From positions 217,378,250 through 217,442,249 of the forward strand of contig CATIUR010000001.1 of the NCBI GenBank assembly GCA_949592205.1: a stretch of 64,000 nt of DNA. Reading direction: 5' to 3'. Under the pieces are notes generated by a model that was given only the letters and a program-made list of their open reading frames with translations, was not told where the DNA came from and searched no databases. The DNA comes from Helichrysum umbraculigerum (Eukaryota; Streptophyta; Magnoliopsida; Asterales; Asteraceae). Numbering within the stretch: the first letter of the stretch is position 1; each line of letters begins with the position of its first letter. Shown one piece after another: positions 46,451 to 58,735 of this stretch. A program made the position numbers and the translations under genes.

Positions 46451-47316
46451 TCATACCTTAATTTATTTAACAATGCATAAGATATATTGTTGACAACTTT
46501 AAAGACTACCATAAACAATTTTTTTATTATTATTTTTATACAAATAAGTTACAATTATTTTTCTTATTAATATTGGGGAAAAAGAACGGACCACTGCGAA
46601 TTGGATTCACTTGGCCTTCCATTGAATCTTGAGAGAATCGTATGGTAGGACCGCTACATTTGTATTATTTTATTTTGATTCAAATAAATAAATAAATATT
46701 AAATATTATTTATTGTTTCAAAAGTCTAATCCATCTTGTGTTCATTATAGAACTATTTTTTAGTTTAATCCTTTTAGTTTCAACGTGATGAACTTAATGG
46801 CCGTAGGCACACACACCATGATACAACTATTACCATCATAATTTCCCTTTTTTATTACAAAATTCGTAACACTAAATTATTATTTGTCGTTACTTTTTAA
46901 CTATCTATAAATCACCACTCTTGATATATCTCAAAAGTTGAACAAAGAAATGCAAAACTACTAAACTGCCACTAGATTGTACATTTTTAAAACGGTATGA
47001 ATTCTAAAGTGAGCATTTTGATTGTGACGGAATGAGCAATATAAATAACCCTAAATAAAAGGATGCAAAGTAATTCTTAAAACAACTTGTCATGGTGATA
47101 AAAAATAAAGTCAATAACCATGTTAACTATGTTAACTATAGATTTAAAGAGTACACATAATATATTTGTGAAAGTCTTCTATTGGCAGCTACTTGCTATG
47201 ACAGTTAATAAACTCTTTTATAAAAGTCAACTAAAGCTTGCTGCAAGTTTATTAAAAATTATATATTTCTCTTGTCTTTTTAAACAAATAAATCAAAATA
47301 AGAATGCTAGTTTCAA
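46451..47316. other. AT-rich intergenic DNA
   Basis: I see no gene or classified repeat. Confidence 0.5.
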
Positions 47317-47317
47317 A

Positions 47318-47394
<77 letters not shown>
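47317..47394. repeat. (AAT)n microsatellite, about 26 units
   Basis: Perfect trinucleotide array. The 14-bp word ataagaatgctagt stands on both sides (47298-47311 and 47391-47404). Confidence 0.95.
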
Positions 47395-47849
47395 GAATGC
47401 TAGTGTACGTATTTAAAGTATAATTGTGTGAGACACCGTCGATAATCACACGAGGGAAATGACGAAAATGATATAAACAAATCGTACATACTTGTTTTTA
47501 AAATCCGGTTTCTTCTTATTTAATATATTGATATATTGATTGATTGATGAAACTTAATCTAAAAATATAAAACGTTGTTAGTGAGTTTATTTTTATTTTA
47601 GGATGGGGTTTAGAGTAGAAGATGTGTTTTGAGAAAAAGTAACGAAAATATTTTAACCATTAAAAATGTGTCACGTGTCACATAATCAAGTTTTATTTTT
47701 ACCCACTTCACTTTCTTAATATTGTTTACCATCTCCTTATACATTCTTCCTCCCCACCCCACCACCAGCCGCCAGGATTTTTTATATTTTTTTAAATTTG
47801 TTTTTTTTCATAAATTTTTTTTCAATTGTTTTTACATATTATCATTTTG

Positions 47850-48190
47850 TACTGCATTTTGTTAAAATTATACATCATTTTATTATTTTTACTGCATTTT
47901 GTATATATATGTTTAGTAAATATTGTTCATTTTACTGCATTTTGTATTATACACATTATCCTTTTTATACTGCATTTTGATTTTTTTGCTGCATTCTATA
48001 TATACAACTCGGTCTAATATATATTGCTTGTTTATTACTGCATTTTATGATATACATAATCTATTTTGTACCACATTTTGTTAAAGTTATAATGCATTTT
48101 GCATATATTTCATTTATTACATATTGTTTGTTTTTAGTGCATTTTATATTATACATATTATCCATTTATACTGCATTTTGTATTAAAATA
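47850..48190. repeat. Degenerate repeats of tactgcattttgt
   Basis: About ten copies of tactgcattttgt or one- to three-base variants recur at uneven steps of roughly 25-50 bp, with TATA-rich spacers that often contain ttatacat(c/a)att. No coding potential. Confidence 0.8.
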
Positions 48191-49302
48191 TAATACGTAT
48201 TTGTAAAACCCCAAATTTCGAGGTATTATTTTAGTGCGCGAGGGTATAATTATTTTAAAGTGTTAATATTCTAAGAGATATAAAATAATAGAATACGTGA
48301 ATGTTTTTAAGTTCCAGACAATAAGAATTACGGGGAATAAAATTAGAGAAGTAAGGATATATATATATGTACGTACGATTGGAATGTTTATCCAGTTTTA
48401 TTCTTCAAACTTCCAGACCTATTTCATAAACAAGAAAAACGCAGGAAGCAAATGAGGATTAGATTCAATCTTTCATTCTTCAAATTCAAGCTTCAAGAAC
48501 CAAATTAATTATCCTTTTCATCTTCCTAACCTAGGGTAAGCTTGATTTCTTCATTTTTATAACCTAGAAAGTGGGTTTTAATGGGTAATTGGTGGGTTAT
48601 GAATAATTGATAGTTTTAATTCGAAATTGAGGTTAGAAATTGATTGAATTAATGTTAGTTAGTGTTTTTATGATCGATCATTAGTAACCATATTACAACA
48701 TAAAAGTGATGAAATTATAATTAGTGTTCTTGAGGGAATTAATGGCTTTTGTTAATGTGACACCCGATAAATTAGGACTAGTTATTAGTACCTAATCACA
48801 TTTTAATACGTATAATTAGTTCTGTGTTAGGCTAATTGTATGTATCATTATATATATATTGGAAAATATATACACGTACGCGATTAAATTTAATCGTGCA
48901 ATTATTTCAATCGGATGGATTCCGACTCATTAATACGGACGTTGGTGAACATATTTTATTAAATAATACGAAATTATTTAATAACGCTATTGTTTCCTAA
49001 ATGTTATTTTGATAATATTTCATAAGTATTTCGTATCGTATAAAACACTCAAACGCGACCAAAAACGCACAATTCGTGCTCGACAATCGAAACAAACCTA
49101 AGTTATATTTTTATAACTCTTTAATAAGTGTTGTGATAAAATACCTCATTCAAAAATATCGAAAAGTTATTCGTACTTATAAACACGTACGTATAATATA
49201 TAACGTCTAATTATACGTTTAAACAATCGGGTAATCGAACACGGGTATAATACCAGGTACGGAGATAAGATTTAAATAAAATCTTGCCCCCATTTGTTTA
49301 AT

Positions 49303-49755
49303 ATAAATCGACCCAACAAGATCCACCAATTGTGGGTCTTGTTCTTGACTTAAACCACTAACCATCATCTACCTTTATCTCATTATGCAACCACCTTTCT
49401 CTCTCTCTAAACTCATCCTCTCCCTCCCTTTTCTCTCACTAAAATCTGCCCTCAATACCACAACAACACCACCACATCTCCACCATCATCCACCATCAAT
49501 CATCTTAAAGAAATCAAAGAAGGAAGCAAGGAAAGAAGGAGGAAAAGCAAACCGAGTACTCTCTCCACGTTTTCGACTTTAGATCATCAATTCTTGTAAG
49601 AAATCATCAAAACCTTTCACTAGATTTACTTGCTTAATGTTGTTTAACATGTTATGTTGTTCATTTAACAAGTTAATGTCCAAAACCAAGCTCAAAATAC
49701 GTTTTTATGAAGTGTATATACATATTCAGGAATCTGTCCAGATTTTACTCCTACT
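49303..49755 (+). repeat. Direct repeat, copy 1 (LTR R-U5-like), 453 bp
   Basis: It starts at a TATA-like box (aatataaatcg, 49300-49310), then a C/T-rich leader. It matches 52226-52678 without indels and with about three substitutions. Confidence 0.9.
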
Positions 49756-51722
49756 TTCACGATTTTTAGAAAAATCATTATAACATGAAAATGGACGTTT
49801 CTTAATCCTAAAATGAAGTACAAAAAGTAAGGTTTCTAACAAAAATTGTTTCGTAACAATCCAACCCCGTTTAATACACGAAAATAATTTTCTCCGACAA
49901 CGTATCAAAGCTGTCTCGGTTGACAGAAAACTGGTCAGTCTTCTCGGAGCCATAACTAGAGTTCTAGACTTCAAAAATGTATGAGACCACTTGTAGAATC
50001 TTCGTATTTTCGTTATCTACAACTTTCGTGTTGAGCACTTTTCCTAGAAATACACCTATTTTTCCAGAAAATCCAATCTATGAACATAGCTTGAAATTCG
50101 GATAAACAATACCAGGAAACTTTGCGAATTTTTAAAAAATATCAAACGACCTCCAAAAGTCATGAAAAAATTACAGAGAGTACATAACATGTGTGGGAAC
50201 ATCGTGTACAAATTTCAGAACGATTCGATAAAGTTTACTTTTTTAAATAAAAATACAAATTCGGACTCAGTTTCACTCGGAACTTTGACTTTTGTTGACT
50301 TTCGGATTTTGAAGCTAACTTCGGATTTTTAAGCCAAATTCGGAGTTAGCTTCAAAATCCGAACACCCCCAAATTCACTGTTTAGCGGAAGCAAGCTTTG
50401 GGTGTTACTAATCAATAATCAAGCACCAAAGTAAAGCAAACGACATCTATATGCAACGTCGTACGATAGGCTAAAAGTATTACATTGTTAAATTATAATA
50501 ACAAGCTTCGAGTTCGAAAATAGTTTCCTAGAGATTCTAATACATAACTGATATACAAAAAGTAATGCAAGAGAATCTTCAAAAGTAGTATGCATGCGAC
50601 TCGAGCTATCAGTCCAGTGGGTGTGCAGTCCTACTGCTGCTGTAAACCTGAGATAAATGCTAAAAAGTGTCAACCAAAAGGTTGGTGAATCTTACAGGTT
50701 TAGTAAAGTAAATCATGTATGAACCACAAGTAAGTACCAGTAATGCCCTCGAGCATAGTAAGTAAATCAGTAAATCAACACAATTACCATGAGCTCACAA
50801 GTTGAAGCTTAACAGTGTAGTGTGAATGGTACAATCAAGTACAGTATCACGTACCACCGTGAGTGCTATCCGAACACTCATATGTAACAAATACTAATAT
50901 GCCTGTTTCTACGGTGAAATCCGTGGTAGCGCTACTACCCCAGGCAGGGATTGTCAGTCCCAAATGGATCCATCTACTAGTAATCGCGCTTAAGTCCATA
51001 ACTAACAACTTATGATAGGAGGCTTTCAGTGGATAAAAGTAACTCATGTAATGCATGTAAAAGTAGTGTAAACAGTTCAGTACTTGTGTTCATATGTAAA
51101 ACGGTAGCAAATATCTCACCCCAAAGTAGAAAACAGTAAAAGTGGGGCTGTAAGACTCACCTGAGTCTAGTAAGTATGATACTTTCGTGTAAGCGAATAA
51201 GTATCCCCGGATGTAAGTCCGTAAGTGTCGGGTGTAATCCCGTAAGTACCGGATGTAATTCTGTACGTTGGTTGTCGAAACCCTGCAACCTTCTGCGTCC
51301 GAAACGCACAAGGTTGAAAGCAAGTAAGTAAGTAAGTAGGTGTCTCGAAGGATCACCCATGCTAGTTGTCTACTCAACTAGGAAATGTCCAAGTATTTGT
51401 TTGTACGTTTGTAATTAAGTGTGGCCCGTTGGTGACAGGGGTGTATTAATACTCCAAGTATTATTATGATGTAATTCATAGTGTTTGTACAACTGTAAAG
51501 TATATTCTCAAGTATGTCGTTTGTATCATGACATAATACGTTGTTCGAATGTAAGTTCGAGTGAGTGTAAACTCGTAATTAAAAATCAAGGGATGCTAGT
51601 GTAAGCTCGTATTAGTTCGAGTGAAATCTCATAGTAATTCAAGTGTATAGGTTTACTTAATATTTCCGAAAGTATATATATTTATATATATATGGGTTTC
51701 CGAAAGTGGATAAGTTCGAATG

Positions 51723-51757
<35 letters not shown>

Positions 51758-51989
51758 AAATACGTATGTATATATATATATATATAGGTGTGAGAGTATG
51801 TCTCCGATTGTGTGGATATTTATCCGAGATTGTAGTGTCCGAATGTATATGTATGAGTTTTAGTCCGAATGTTCATTATCCGAAAGTATGAATTTTTATC
51901 TGAAAGTGTTGGTCCGAATCTTCAAAAATCCGATTTTTGCATAAAAGTCCGAAAGTCAACGAAAGTCAACTCTGAAAGTTGACTTTCGG

Positions 51990-52098
51990 AGTCAAAACTA
52001 CTGTTCATCCGAAAGTCAAGAGGTCATAATTACTGTTCATCCGAAAGTCAAAGTTCGGAGTCACTATTCATCCGAAAGTCAAAGTTCGGAGTACAATT
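51990..52098. repeat. Tandem repeats of ctgttcatccgaaagtcaa, about 36-bp unit
   Basis: Three to four degenerate copies alternate (t/c)attcatccgaaagtcaa with gttcggagtca. A hairpin-prone ccgaaagtcaac...gttgactttcgg lies just upstream at 51948-51990. Confidence 0.75.
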
Positions 52099-52225
52099 CA
52101 GTCCGAATTTGTGATTTTTAATTAAAATAGCAAACGTTAACGAATCGTTCCGAAATTTTTACACAATGTTCCTACATATGTTATGTACTTCCTATAATTT
52201 TTGTATGACATTTGGAGGTCGTTTG

Positions 52226-52678
52226 ATAAATCGACCCAACAAGATCCACCAATTGTGGGTCTTGTTCTTGACTTAAACCACTAACCATCATCTACCTTTC
52301 TCTCATTATGCAACCACCTTTCTCTCTCTCTAAACTCATCCTCTCCCTCCCTTTTCTCTCACTAAAATCTGCCCTCAATACCACAACAACACCACCACAT
52401 CTCCACCATCATCCACCATCAATCATCTTAAAGAAATCAAAGAAGGAAGCAAGGAAAGGAGGAGGAAAAGCAAACCGAGTACTCTCTCCACGTTTTCGAC
52501 TTTAGATCATCAATTCTTGTAAGAAATCATCAAAACCTTTCACTAGATTTACTTGCTTAATGTTGTTTAACATGTTATGTTGTTCATTTAACAAGTTAAT
52601 GTCCAAAACCAAGCTCAAAATACGTTTTTATGAAGTGTATATACATATTCAGAAATCTGTCCAGATTTTACTCCTACT
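52226..52678 (+). repeat. Direct repeat, copy 2, 453 bp
   Basis: Partner of 49303-49755. Here the upstream TATA context is replaced by an inverted-LTR-type sequence ending ggaggtcgtttg. Downstream, unique sequence leads to the Gypsy gag ATG at 52894. Confidence 0.9.
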
Positions 52679-52893
52679 AGCTGTGGATGTATAAATTCCT
52701 GACATCTTTTTTAATCCTTGTCATCATGTACCTTTTGGAAACTCGTATCTTGTACTAAATTCTGTTATCTAATGAAATATGATTATCACTTTGTGCTATT
52801 GTATATTACCTCCTTATATATACATATGTGATACATCATAATCTTTGTACAAGACATCTCACTTATCTCTTTCTCTTTGTTGATTCAAGCATT

Positions 52894-54738
52894 ATGCCTC
52901 CAAGACGTACGTTTAGCCAAGCTAACGTCAATCGACTAGTTGCCCAAGGGGTAGCAGATGCTCTAGCTGCTCGGCAACAAAGTTCAGGCACCGAAGACAC
53001 CACAAACAACACCCCTCCAGCCAAACCTTGCTCGTACAAGGACTTCCTCAATTGCAAGCCTCTGAACTTCAAAGGCACCGAACGAGCTATCGGTCTACTA
53101 CGGTGGATCGAAAAGATGGAATCAGTCTTCCGGATCTGTAACTACCCAGAAGACTGCAAAGTCAAGTACTCCACCTGCACCTTCATGGATGGTGCTCTCA
53201 CCTGGTGGAATACTCATATTCATACAGCGGGTATCGACATAGCTTACCAAACTCCCTGGGAAGAATTGAAAAGGATGTTGAAGGATGAATACTGTCCGAG
53301 AGAAGAGTTGCAACAACTCGAGGTTGAGTTCTGGAATCTCAAGGTTCAGGGCAATGATATTGCCGGTTATACAACCCGTTTTCATCAGCTGGTACTGCTG
53401 TGCCCATCTATGGTCGATCCTGGATACAAGAGGATCGAACTTTATATATATGGGGACTTCCCCCACACATTCAGGGAATGGTCACTGCTTCCAACTCTTC
53501 TACCATTCAAGGTGTCGTCCGTATGGCACACAATCTTATGGCTCAGGTGGTTCGCCAAGGAACACCTGCTTCCACAAACACTGGTAATAGCTCTGGAGAT
53601 CACAAGAGAAAGTGGTCCGGAAACTCCAACCAAAATCAACAGTCATCAAAGAAGCCTGAAACTGTCAAGGCTTACACATATGGTTCTGAACCCAAGAAAA
53701 GCTACACTGGAACCAAGCCTTTCTGCTCTAAGTGCCTCCGCCATCATGATGGTCCCTGCGGTACTCCATGTAACAAGTGTCAAAGGAATGGGCATCTGGC
53801 CAAAGACTGCAGGTCCACCAGTACCAATACCAACAACAACACCAGCTCCAGCCAACCAAAATCTTGTTTTGAGTGTGGCAACACTGGGCACTTCAGGAAT
53901 GACTGCCCAAAGCTGAAGAACAAGGGCAACAACAACAACCCAAGAGGTAGAGCCTTTGTCCTTAACTCAGGGGAAGCCCGCCAAGACCCGAATGTGGTCT
54001 CGGGTACGTTCCTCCTCAACAACTTAACTGCTTCTGTTCTATTTGATACTGGTGCTGATAGAAGTTTTATATCTGATGAGTTCTGTTCACTACTTGACAT
54101 CACACCTGTTGCCTTAGATGCTAAGTACATTGTGGAATTATCTAATGGTAAAGTTATTGAAACCGATAGTGTGATACCTAATTGCACTTTAAAACTAGCC
54201 GATGAACTCTTCACCATTGATCTTATACCTGTCGAGATCGGTAGTTTCGACATCATTGTTGGAATGGATTGGTTATCCAAACACCGAGCCGAGATCGTCT
54301 GCTTTGATAAAATTGTTCGTATTCCTCTCGTCACCGGTGGTACTTTAATCATACAAGGGGAGACCCGTGGGACGAGACTAAATGTCATATCATGTATGAA
54401 AACCTGAAAGTATTTGAGAAAAGGGTACCAGGCAATCCTCGCACATGTAATGGAGAAAAAGTCGGAGGAGAAGCGACTTGAGGATGTGCCTATTGTCCGA
54501 GACTTTCCGGAAGTCTTTCCCGAAGAACTATCTGGTCTTCCACCAACAAGACAGGTCGAGTTCTCTATCGATCTTGTGCCCGGTGCAGCACCCGTGGCAC
54601 GAGCTCCGTATCGGTTAGCCCCATCCGAACTTCAGGAGTTGTCTACTCAATTACAGGAACTCCTGGACAAAGGATTCATTAGACCGAGTACTTCACCTTG
54701 GGGAGCTACAGTGATGATCCCAGTTAGAGATCTTAGTA
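52894..54738 (+). pseudogene. gag-pol: Gypsy (Tekay-like) gag-protease-RT, broken and truncated
   Basis: The ATG at 52894 opens MPPRRTFSQANVNRLVAQG, a typical Tekay start. The gag domain (to about 53435) has the WIEKMESVF, ALTWWNTH and YCPREELQQLE blocks. A frameshift near 53436-53446 moves reading to another frame, which continues with gag (WGLPPHIQGMVTAS), two zinc knuckles (CNKCQRNGHLAKDC, CFECGNTGHFRNDC) and the protease (active site VLFDTGADRSF). A TGA (54405-54407) interrupts; the same frame goes on into the start of RT (DFPEVFPEELSGLPP, DKGFIRPSTSPWGA). RT is then cut: about 27 bp of unmatched sequence precede the LTR of the inserted Copia element at 54739. The primer site expected before gag is not seen. 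Non-functional. Confidence 0.88.
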
Positions 54739-55225
54739 TGTATTACTTTGATTGATTATTAATAAGCTTGCAGAATAGTTTATTAATAACTTGAAGAACA
54801 AACTTTGTATATAACAGAATATCTAACCAAAAGCTTCAATATTATTATCAATAATACGAACACACAATCGTGTTAGGGTTTACAACCTTGAAGCTAAGAA
54901 CTAGAATGAATCGTATCATCTATATTTTTACAGGATCTCTATTTATAACATATAGAGTCCTTTACAGAATCAAACATATTAGGAATCCTCATCTACTCCT
55001 AATATAACTCTAACCAACTTTATCTAACCAACAGTGGTTGTCTATATAACTAACAGGGGTAGTACTCGTATATTACTAACAGAGGTTGAGTATATACACA
55101 ATACAAGTTACACGTTCAACAGTGGCACTGTTAATACAAAACTAAACTAACAGTGGTGAACTTCTTCTAACAGCGGCACAAGACTTGTATTCTGAGCAGA
55201 TCTGACAGTGGCTCAGGTCTCAACA
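54739..55225 (-). repeat. 3' LTR of the - strand Copia-type element (487 bp)
   Basis: On the - strand it begins TGTTGAGACCTGAGCC and ends in CA. A TATA-type box (tataaatagagatc on the - strand, about 54955-54943) is present. Seven copies of the (a/g)acagNgg motif (sense C-C-N-CTGT) lie between 55028 and 55212. Confidence 0.8.
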
Positions 55226-55238
55226 ATCTCCCCCTAAA
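55226..55238 (-). other. Polypurine tract
   Basis: tttagggggagat on the - strand touches the LTR start. It is the same tract as in the + strand element at 9313-9325. Confidence 0.85.
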
Positions 55239-55260
55239 CTTGATCATTCTCAGCAATGAA

Positions 55261-57038
55261 TCAAGTTTCTTCATCTTTCTTTTCATCTTTCTGAGTTTGA
55301 TTCTGTTTTCTCCTTCTCTCCTCCTCTCTCATTCTTTCCAACTCCATTCTTTTATGAAACTGATTGAGCACCATATATAAAGCATTAAATGCTCCTTCTG
55401 AAATCACTGTAGTTCTCAGTTGAAATGCAAGCACATTTCTTAGAGTCTGAGTTCCCAGAACATATCTTCTTTCATCAAGCATGTAGATTGACATTCCACT
55501 TCTGAATAGAATCATATGAACTCCAGCTCTAACAAAATGTCTCAATGTATTCACATCATCAATACAATTTAAGAACAAATTGATGAATGGCTCAGGCTCA
55601 AACAGCATATTCAGACACCTTCCCAATTCTCTTTCCATAATCACCAGTGAAGCTTGCCTATCTCCTTGACTGTTTAGCTCAAACAGATCTAGAATGTCTA
55701 ATCTATTCACATTTTAAGCACATCAGCAACAGATACCAAGAATTGTTCATTCCCATCCTCTCTAACAATCTTGATCTGTTCTTTATCACCATCAGCAACT
55801 TTTGATTTTATCTCTTTCCATTCAATTATCTTTGAAGATCTATCATGATTGATGTGAATATTTTCTTTATAATCCTTCACTTCTTTGATATATTTCTTCA
55901 ACTCTTCTGCATCTCTCTCTAAATCAGGAACTACATTATCAGAAGCAAGAACTCCATTCCATCTGCTCTTTATATTTTGATCAGAAAGTCTTTTTAACTC
56001 TCTTTCTTTGGCTTCTATTTCCTCTTGCTCTTCTCTTCTCACTTGCTCAGCAATTTTCTTTCTATCCTCAGCCAACTTTTTCTTAATGAATTTGTCTTTC
56101 TGAATCCTTTTCTCAAAATCTTCCTTTTCCTCATTATGATATTTTTCATAAGCTCTTTCCAGTTTCTCTACATCCCATCCTTCAAGCACACTTTTTGGTG
56201 CATATCTATCACCAAGAATTTTGAGTAAATCCTTTTTCCTCTGAGCCGCAGTTGGTGGTTTGTTTCTTTTCTTTTCAAGCTCAGCTTGTCTTTTCAGTCT
56301 TGCCTTTTCTTCATTAGCTTGTTTAAGCTTTGCAAACCCTGGATCCAAACCATCATTACCAACCTTTTTGTTGATCATATCATGAACCTTTTGAGCAGAC
56401 AACCCTTGACCTTTTGCAGCCATATCATTCAGCATCTGTGCAGCCTTTTGTGATAAGGTTACCATACTCAAGTCTTCTAGTATAACATCAACATCAGGAC
56501 CTTCCTTTTTCTTAGACTCAACTGCCATTCTTAACATTCTCTCATCATGCTCCTCCTGAGCTCTCCTTGCCTCATCCAAATCAATTGGAGGCTCTACAAC
56601 CTTCTTTACCTTTCTTTCCTCTTTTAATTTTCCCTTACCTTTGTCCTTAGAATCAATCTTTGGAAGATCAGACTTAGGTTTGGGTGGTTGTGTAGGTTCT
56701 CTTATTGTAACAGGCACTTCTAGAGCCCTGACAGTGGTAGTTGCTGTTGCAGTGGTGTAAACTGGAGTAACAGTAGTTGTGACAACAGTTGTGGGAATAT
56801 TTGAAGTGTTAACAGAGGTTGATATAACAGTGGTTGATTTTGTGATAACAGGGGTAGGAATTGTAGTAACAGGGGTTGCTGTTGAAGTACCAACAGTGGT
56901 AGATACCTCAACAGGGGTAGATACCAAACTACTAGCAGAGGTAGAAATACTACTAGCAGTGGTCAAAAATTGAGTTTCAACAGGGGTTTGTACCTTGATA
57001 TCGCTCGTTTTGTACATGTTTATCTCTCGCGATATCAT
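55261..57038 (-). pseudogene. Accessory ORF of the Copia-type element, C-terminal half, one frameshift
   Basis: 57038-55707 encodes a Thr/Val/Pro-rich segment (57000-56700) whose codons are repeats of the element's CC(N)CTGTT motif, then a Lys-rich linker, a long Glu/Lys/Arg coiled coil (about 56300-55970) and a start of a globular domain (IKIVREDGNEQFLVSVADVLKM). A frameshift at about 55708-55712 breaks that domain; the rest (LDILDLFELNSQ...IMERELGRCLNMLF) goes on to a stop at 55261. The globular part aligns with the C-terminal domain of the + strand accessory ORF (VYRDFNGKQCFQRESELEKI...LVHLIKI...IMEEGL). Function unknown; no catalytic motif seen. Confidence 0.75.
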
Positions 57039-57296
57039 TGTTTTTGTACTTGTTTCTAGTCGATTTCATGAACTTTTGGTACTTATTTAGTTGGAAATTG
57101 ATTTCATGTGTTTAGGTTGAAGATTGAGAAAGAATGGATGAAAAGATGAGGATTTTGCTGATTTTGCTATGCTGCACCGTTTTGGCCATATCTCCCTCAT
57201 ACGAACTCGGATTGAGGTGATTCAGGCGGCCAAACGAAGCTAACTCAGAGATCTACAATTATCCAGAAGATAGTCAGCCTATCTGTGAGATTCATA

Positions 57297-57450
57297 GCCG
57301 ATCGGCTAAACTAAGCAGATCGGCTTGTTTAGTTCAAAATCCACTCAGAAGTTCGACCTTGTGCAATGCCCAGTATCTTAGCCGATCTGCTAAGTTTAGC
57401 CGATCTGCTAAGCTTAGCAGATCTGCTAAGCCTTAGCCGATCTGCTATGA
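57297..57450. repeat. Alternating direct and inverted repeats of gccgatctgctaag
   Basis: Six to seven copies in both orientations, for example agccgatcggctaa, ttagccgatctgctaag and cttagcagatctgctaag. The tract can form several hairpins. Confidence 0.8.
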
Positions 57451-57877
57451 TGCTCGGGGAAGTCTATTTATGTATTATTTTAGGGTTCCACATCTCACCT
57501 AACTTTGATACACCCGAACCAGCAGCCCCCATGGGCGATTTTTAGGGGTTTTGAGTCATTTTTCATCCTCTTAAAAGTCTCTCATCATCCTAACTCATTT
57601 GGACACGAAGAATCATCATCCAAACATTGTAATCACTCGGTTTGCATTTTTATTCGATATAATTATGTTTACTTTGATTTTTCTTATTTCATGTGTTTAT
57701 CTTGTTGTTATGTTGATTAGTGGCTAGATTATTGTGCTTGTTTGGATGAATTAACTAGTGATTAGGGGTGTTATATTTTGGTGTTTGATTATGCTTGAGT
57801 TTAGAATTCCTCCATGATTTTATATGTTTTTAGCTCAAATAATTTATGGAATTTGTTGGTAGTTCTAGCTAGCAATT

Positions 57878-58332
57878 ATAGCGAATGTTTGTTGTTAGTT
57901 GGAATTATTTTTGTTTGTATGTCGATGTACAAATGAACCTTTGTTTGCGGATGCGAAAATTGGTATAAGTAACATAAATGAGTTAAAATATATGAGTTGA
58001 TGAATATGGCGAACGTCTTTCATTTTGGATGAATTATAAACTTGTGAAACTTGAACTTTATGTTTAATCGTGACTCCTTGCGTAATTGAGCTTAAAATAG
58101 TTTCTTTGCTTATTTGGTAAATGACTAGTGAATATAGCGAACGTTTTTCATTGGTAATTTGCTATCAATTATTTGTCTATAAATGATTGAACAAACATTG
58201 CGAAGGTAGATTTGGAATAAGCAAGATTCTTTAAGCTTAATTGTGCAAGATGGTAACCATGGCGAACGTCCGTTACTAGATTAAATCATAGGTTTGTAAA
58301 TTGAAGTTGAATCATTAGGAGATGGCGAACGT
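57878..58332. repeat. Periodic gcgaacgt motif in the solo LTR
   Basis: The word (t/g)(g/a)gcgaacgt or a one-base variant recurs six times (near 57878, 58008, 58136, 58198, 58261, 58323), with the last four about 62-63 bp apart. The spacers are unrelated in sequence but have similar AT content. Confidence 0.75.
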
Positions 58333-58735
58333 TAATCCTATGTTAAATGGAAATTTACTTTGGCATAATTTAAACTGGTTATAACTCAACACCCCGAAAT
58401 CATTAGTGAAATAGTCCAATCAAGTATTGTTTTTATTATACGAAAGTTTCCAAACGAACACTTTGACTCTTCAGAGTCCACCTGCCTAGATTAATTAAAG
58501 TTTGTAGTTTTAAGCAACGTGACAACTCGGTCACACAAAACCCCCACAGTTACTTTTCTGTATTAATTACTTGCACTTGGATATAATTCTTAAACTCACA
58601 TTCCCTGTGTTCGAACCCGAACTTACCAAACTATACTACCACTCGACAGGGTCCACTGCCCGGTTGTGTTTTGGTCTAGCTCGGTACTTTTTAGTTTACT
58701 TATCAACGATAAATTTTAAGACTAGATTCATCACA

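Larger units (their letters stand above)
48206..52690. repeat. Mosaic of Gypsy (Tekay-like) LTR fragments in both orientations
   Basis: LTR-start motifs appear at about 48211 (tgtaaaaccccaaatttcg, +), 48768 (tgtgacacccgataaatt, +) and 50411 (rc of gggtgttacta, -). A 453-bp direct repeat joins 49303-49755 and 52226-52678. An inverted match joins about 50117-50290 and 52050-52225. 50420-51400 reads on the - strand like LTR sequence seen in Tekay-type elements. The original order has been scrambled by nested insertion or recombination. Short open frames here are leader or LTR sequence, not genes. Confidence 0.65.
57039..58735. repeat. Solo LTR (probably Athila-like Gypsy), 1,697 bp, inside the accessory ORF
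   Basis: It starts TG (57039) and ends CA (58735), with the 4-bp direct repeat tcat at 57035-57038 and 58736-58739 (5 bp, atcat, if the ends are shifted by one). It separates two coding parts that the sister element has in one frame. The end block ccctgtgttcgaacccgaac...ccactcgacagggtccactgcccgg (58602-58663) resembles Athila-type LTR ends. No coding region. It contains imperfect gccgatctgctaag repeats (57297-57450) and periodic gcgaacgt motifs. Confidence 0.65.

Noticed and set aside
47120..47449. Open frames with a poly-Asn or poly-Ile run
   Set aside because: Translation of the AAT microsatellite, with no other coding signal.
49385..49582. 65-codon open frame present twice (also 52308-52505)
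   Set aside because: It lies in the leader (R-U5-like) part of an LTR and is conserved only because the whole 453-bp repeat is.
53442..54388. Long open frames opposite the Gypsy gag-protease
   Set aside because: Shadows of the well-supported sense frame with zinc knuckles and DTG active site.
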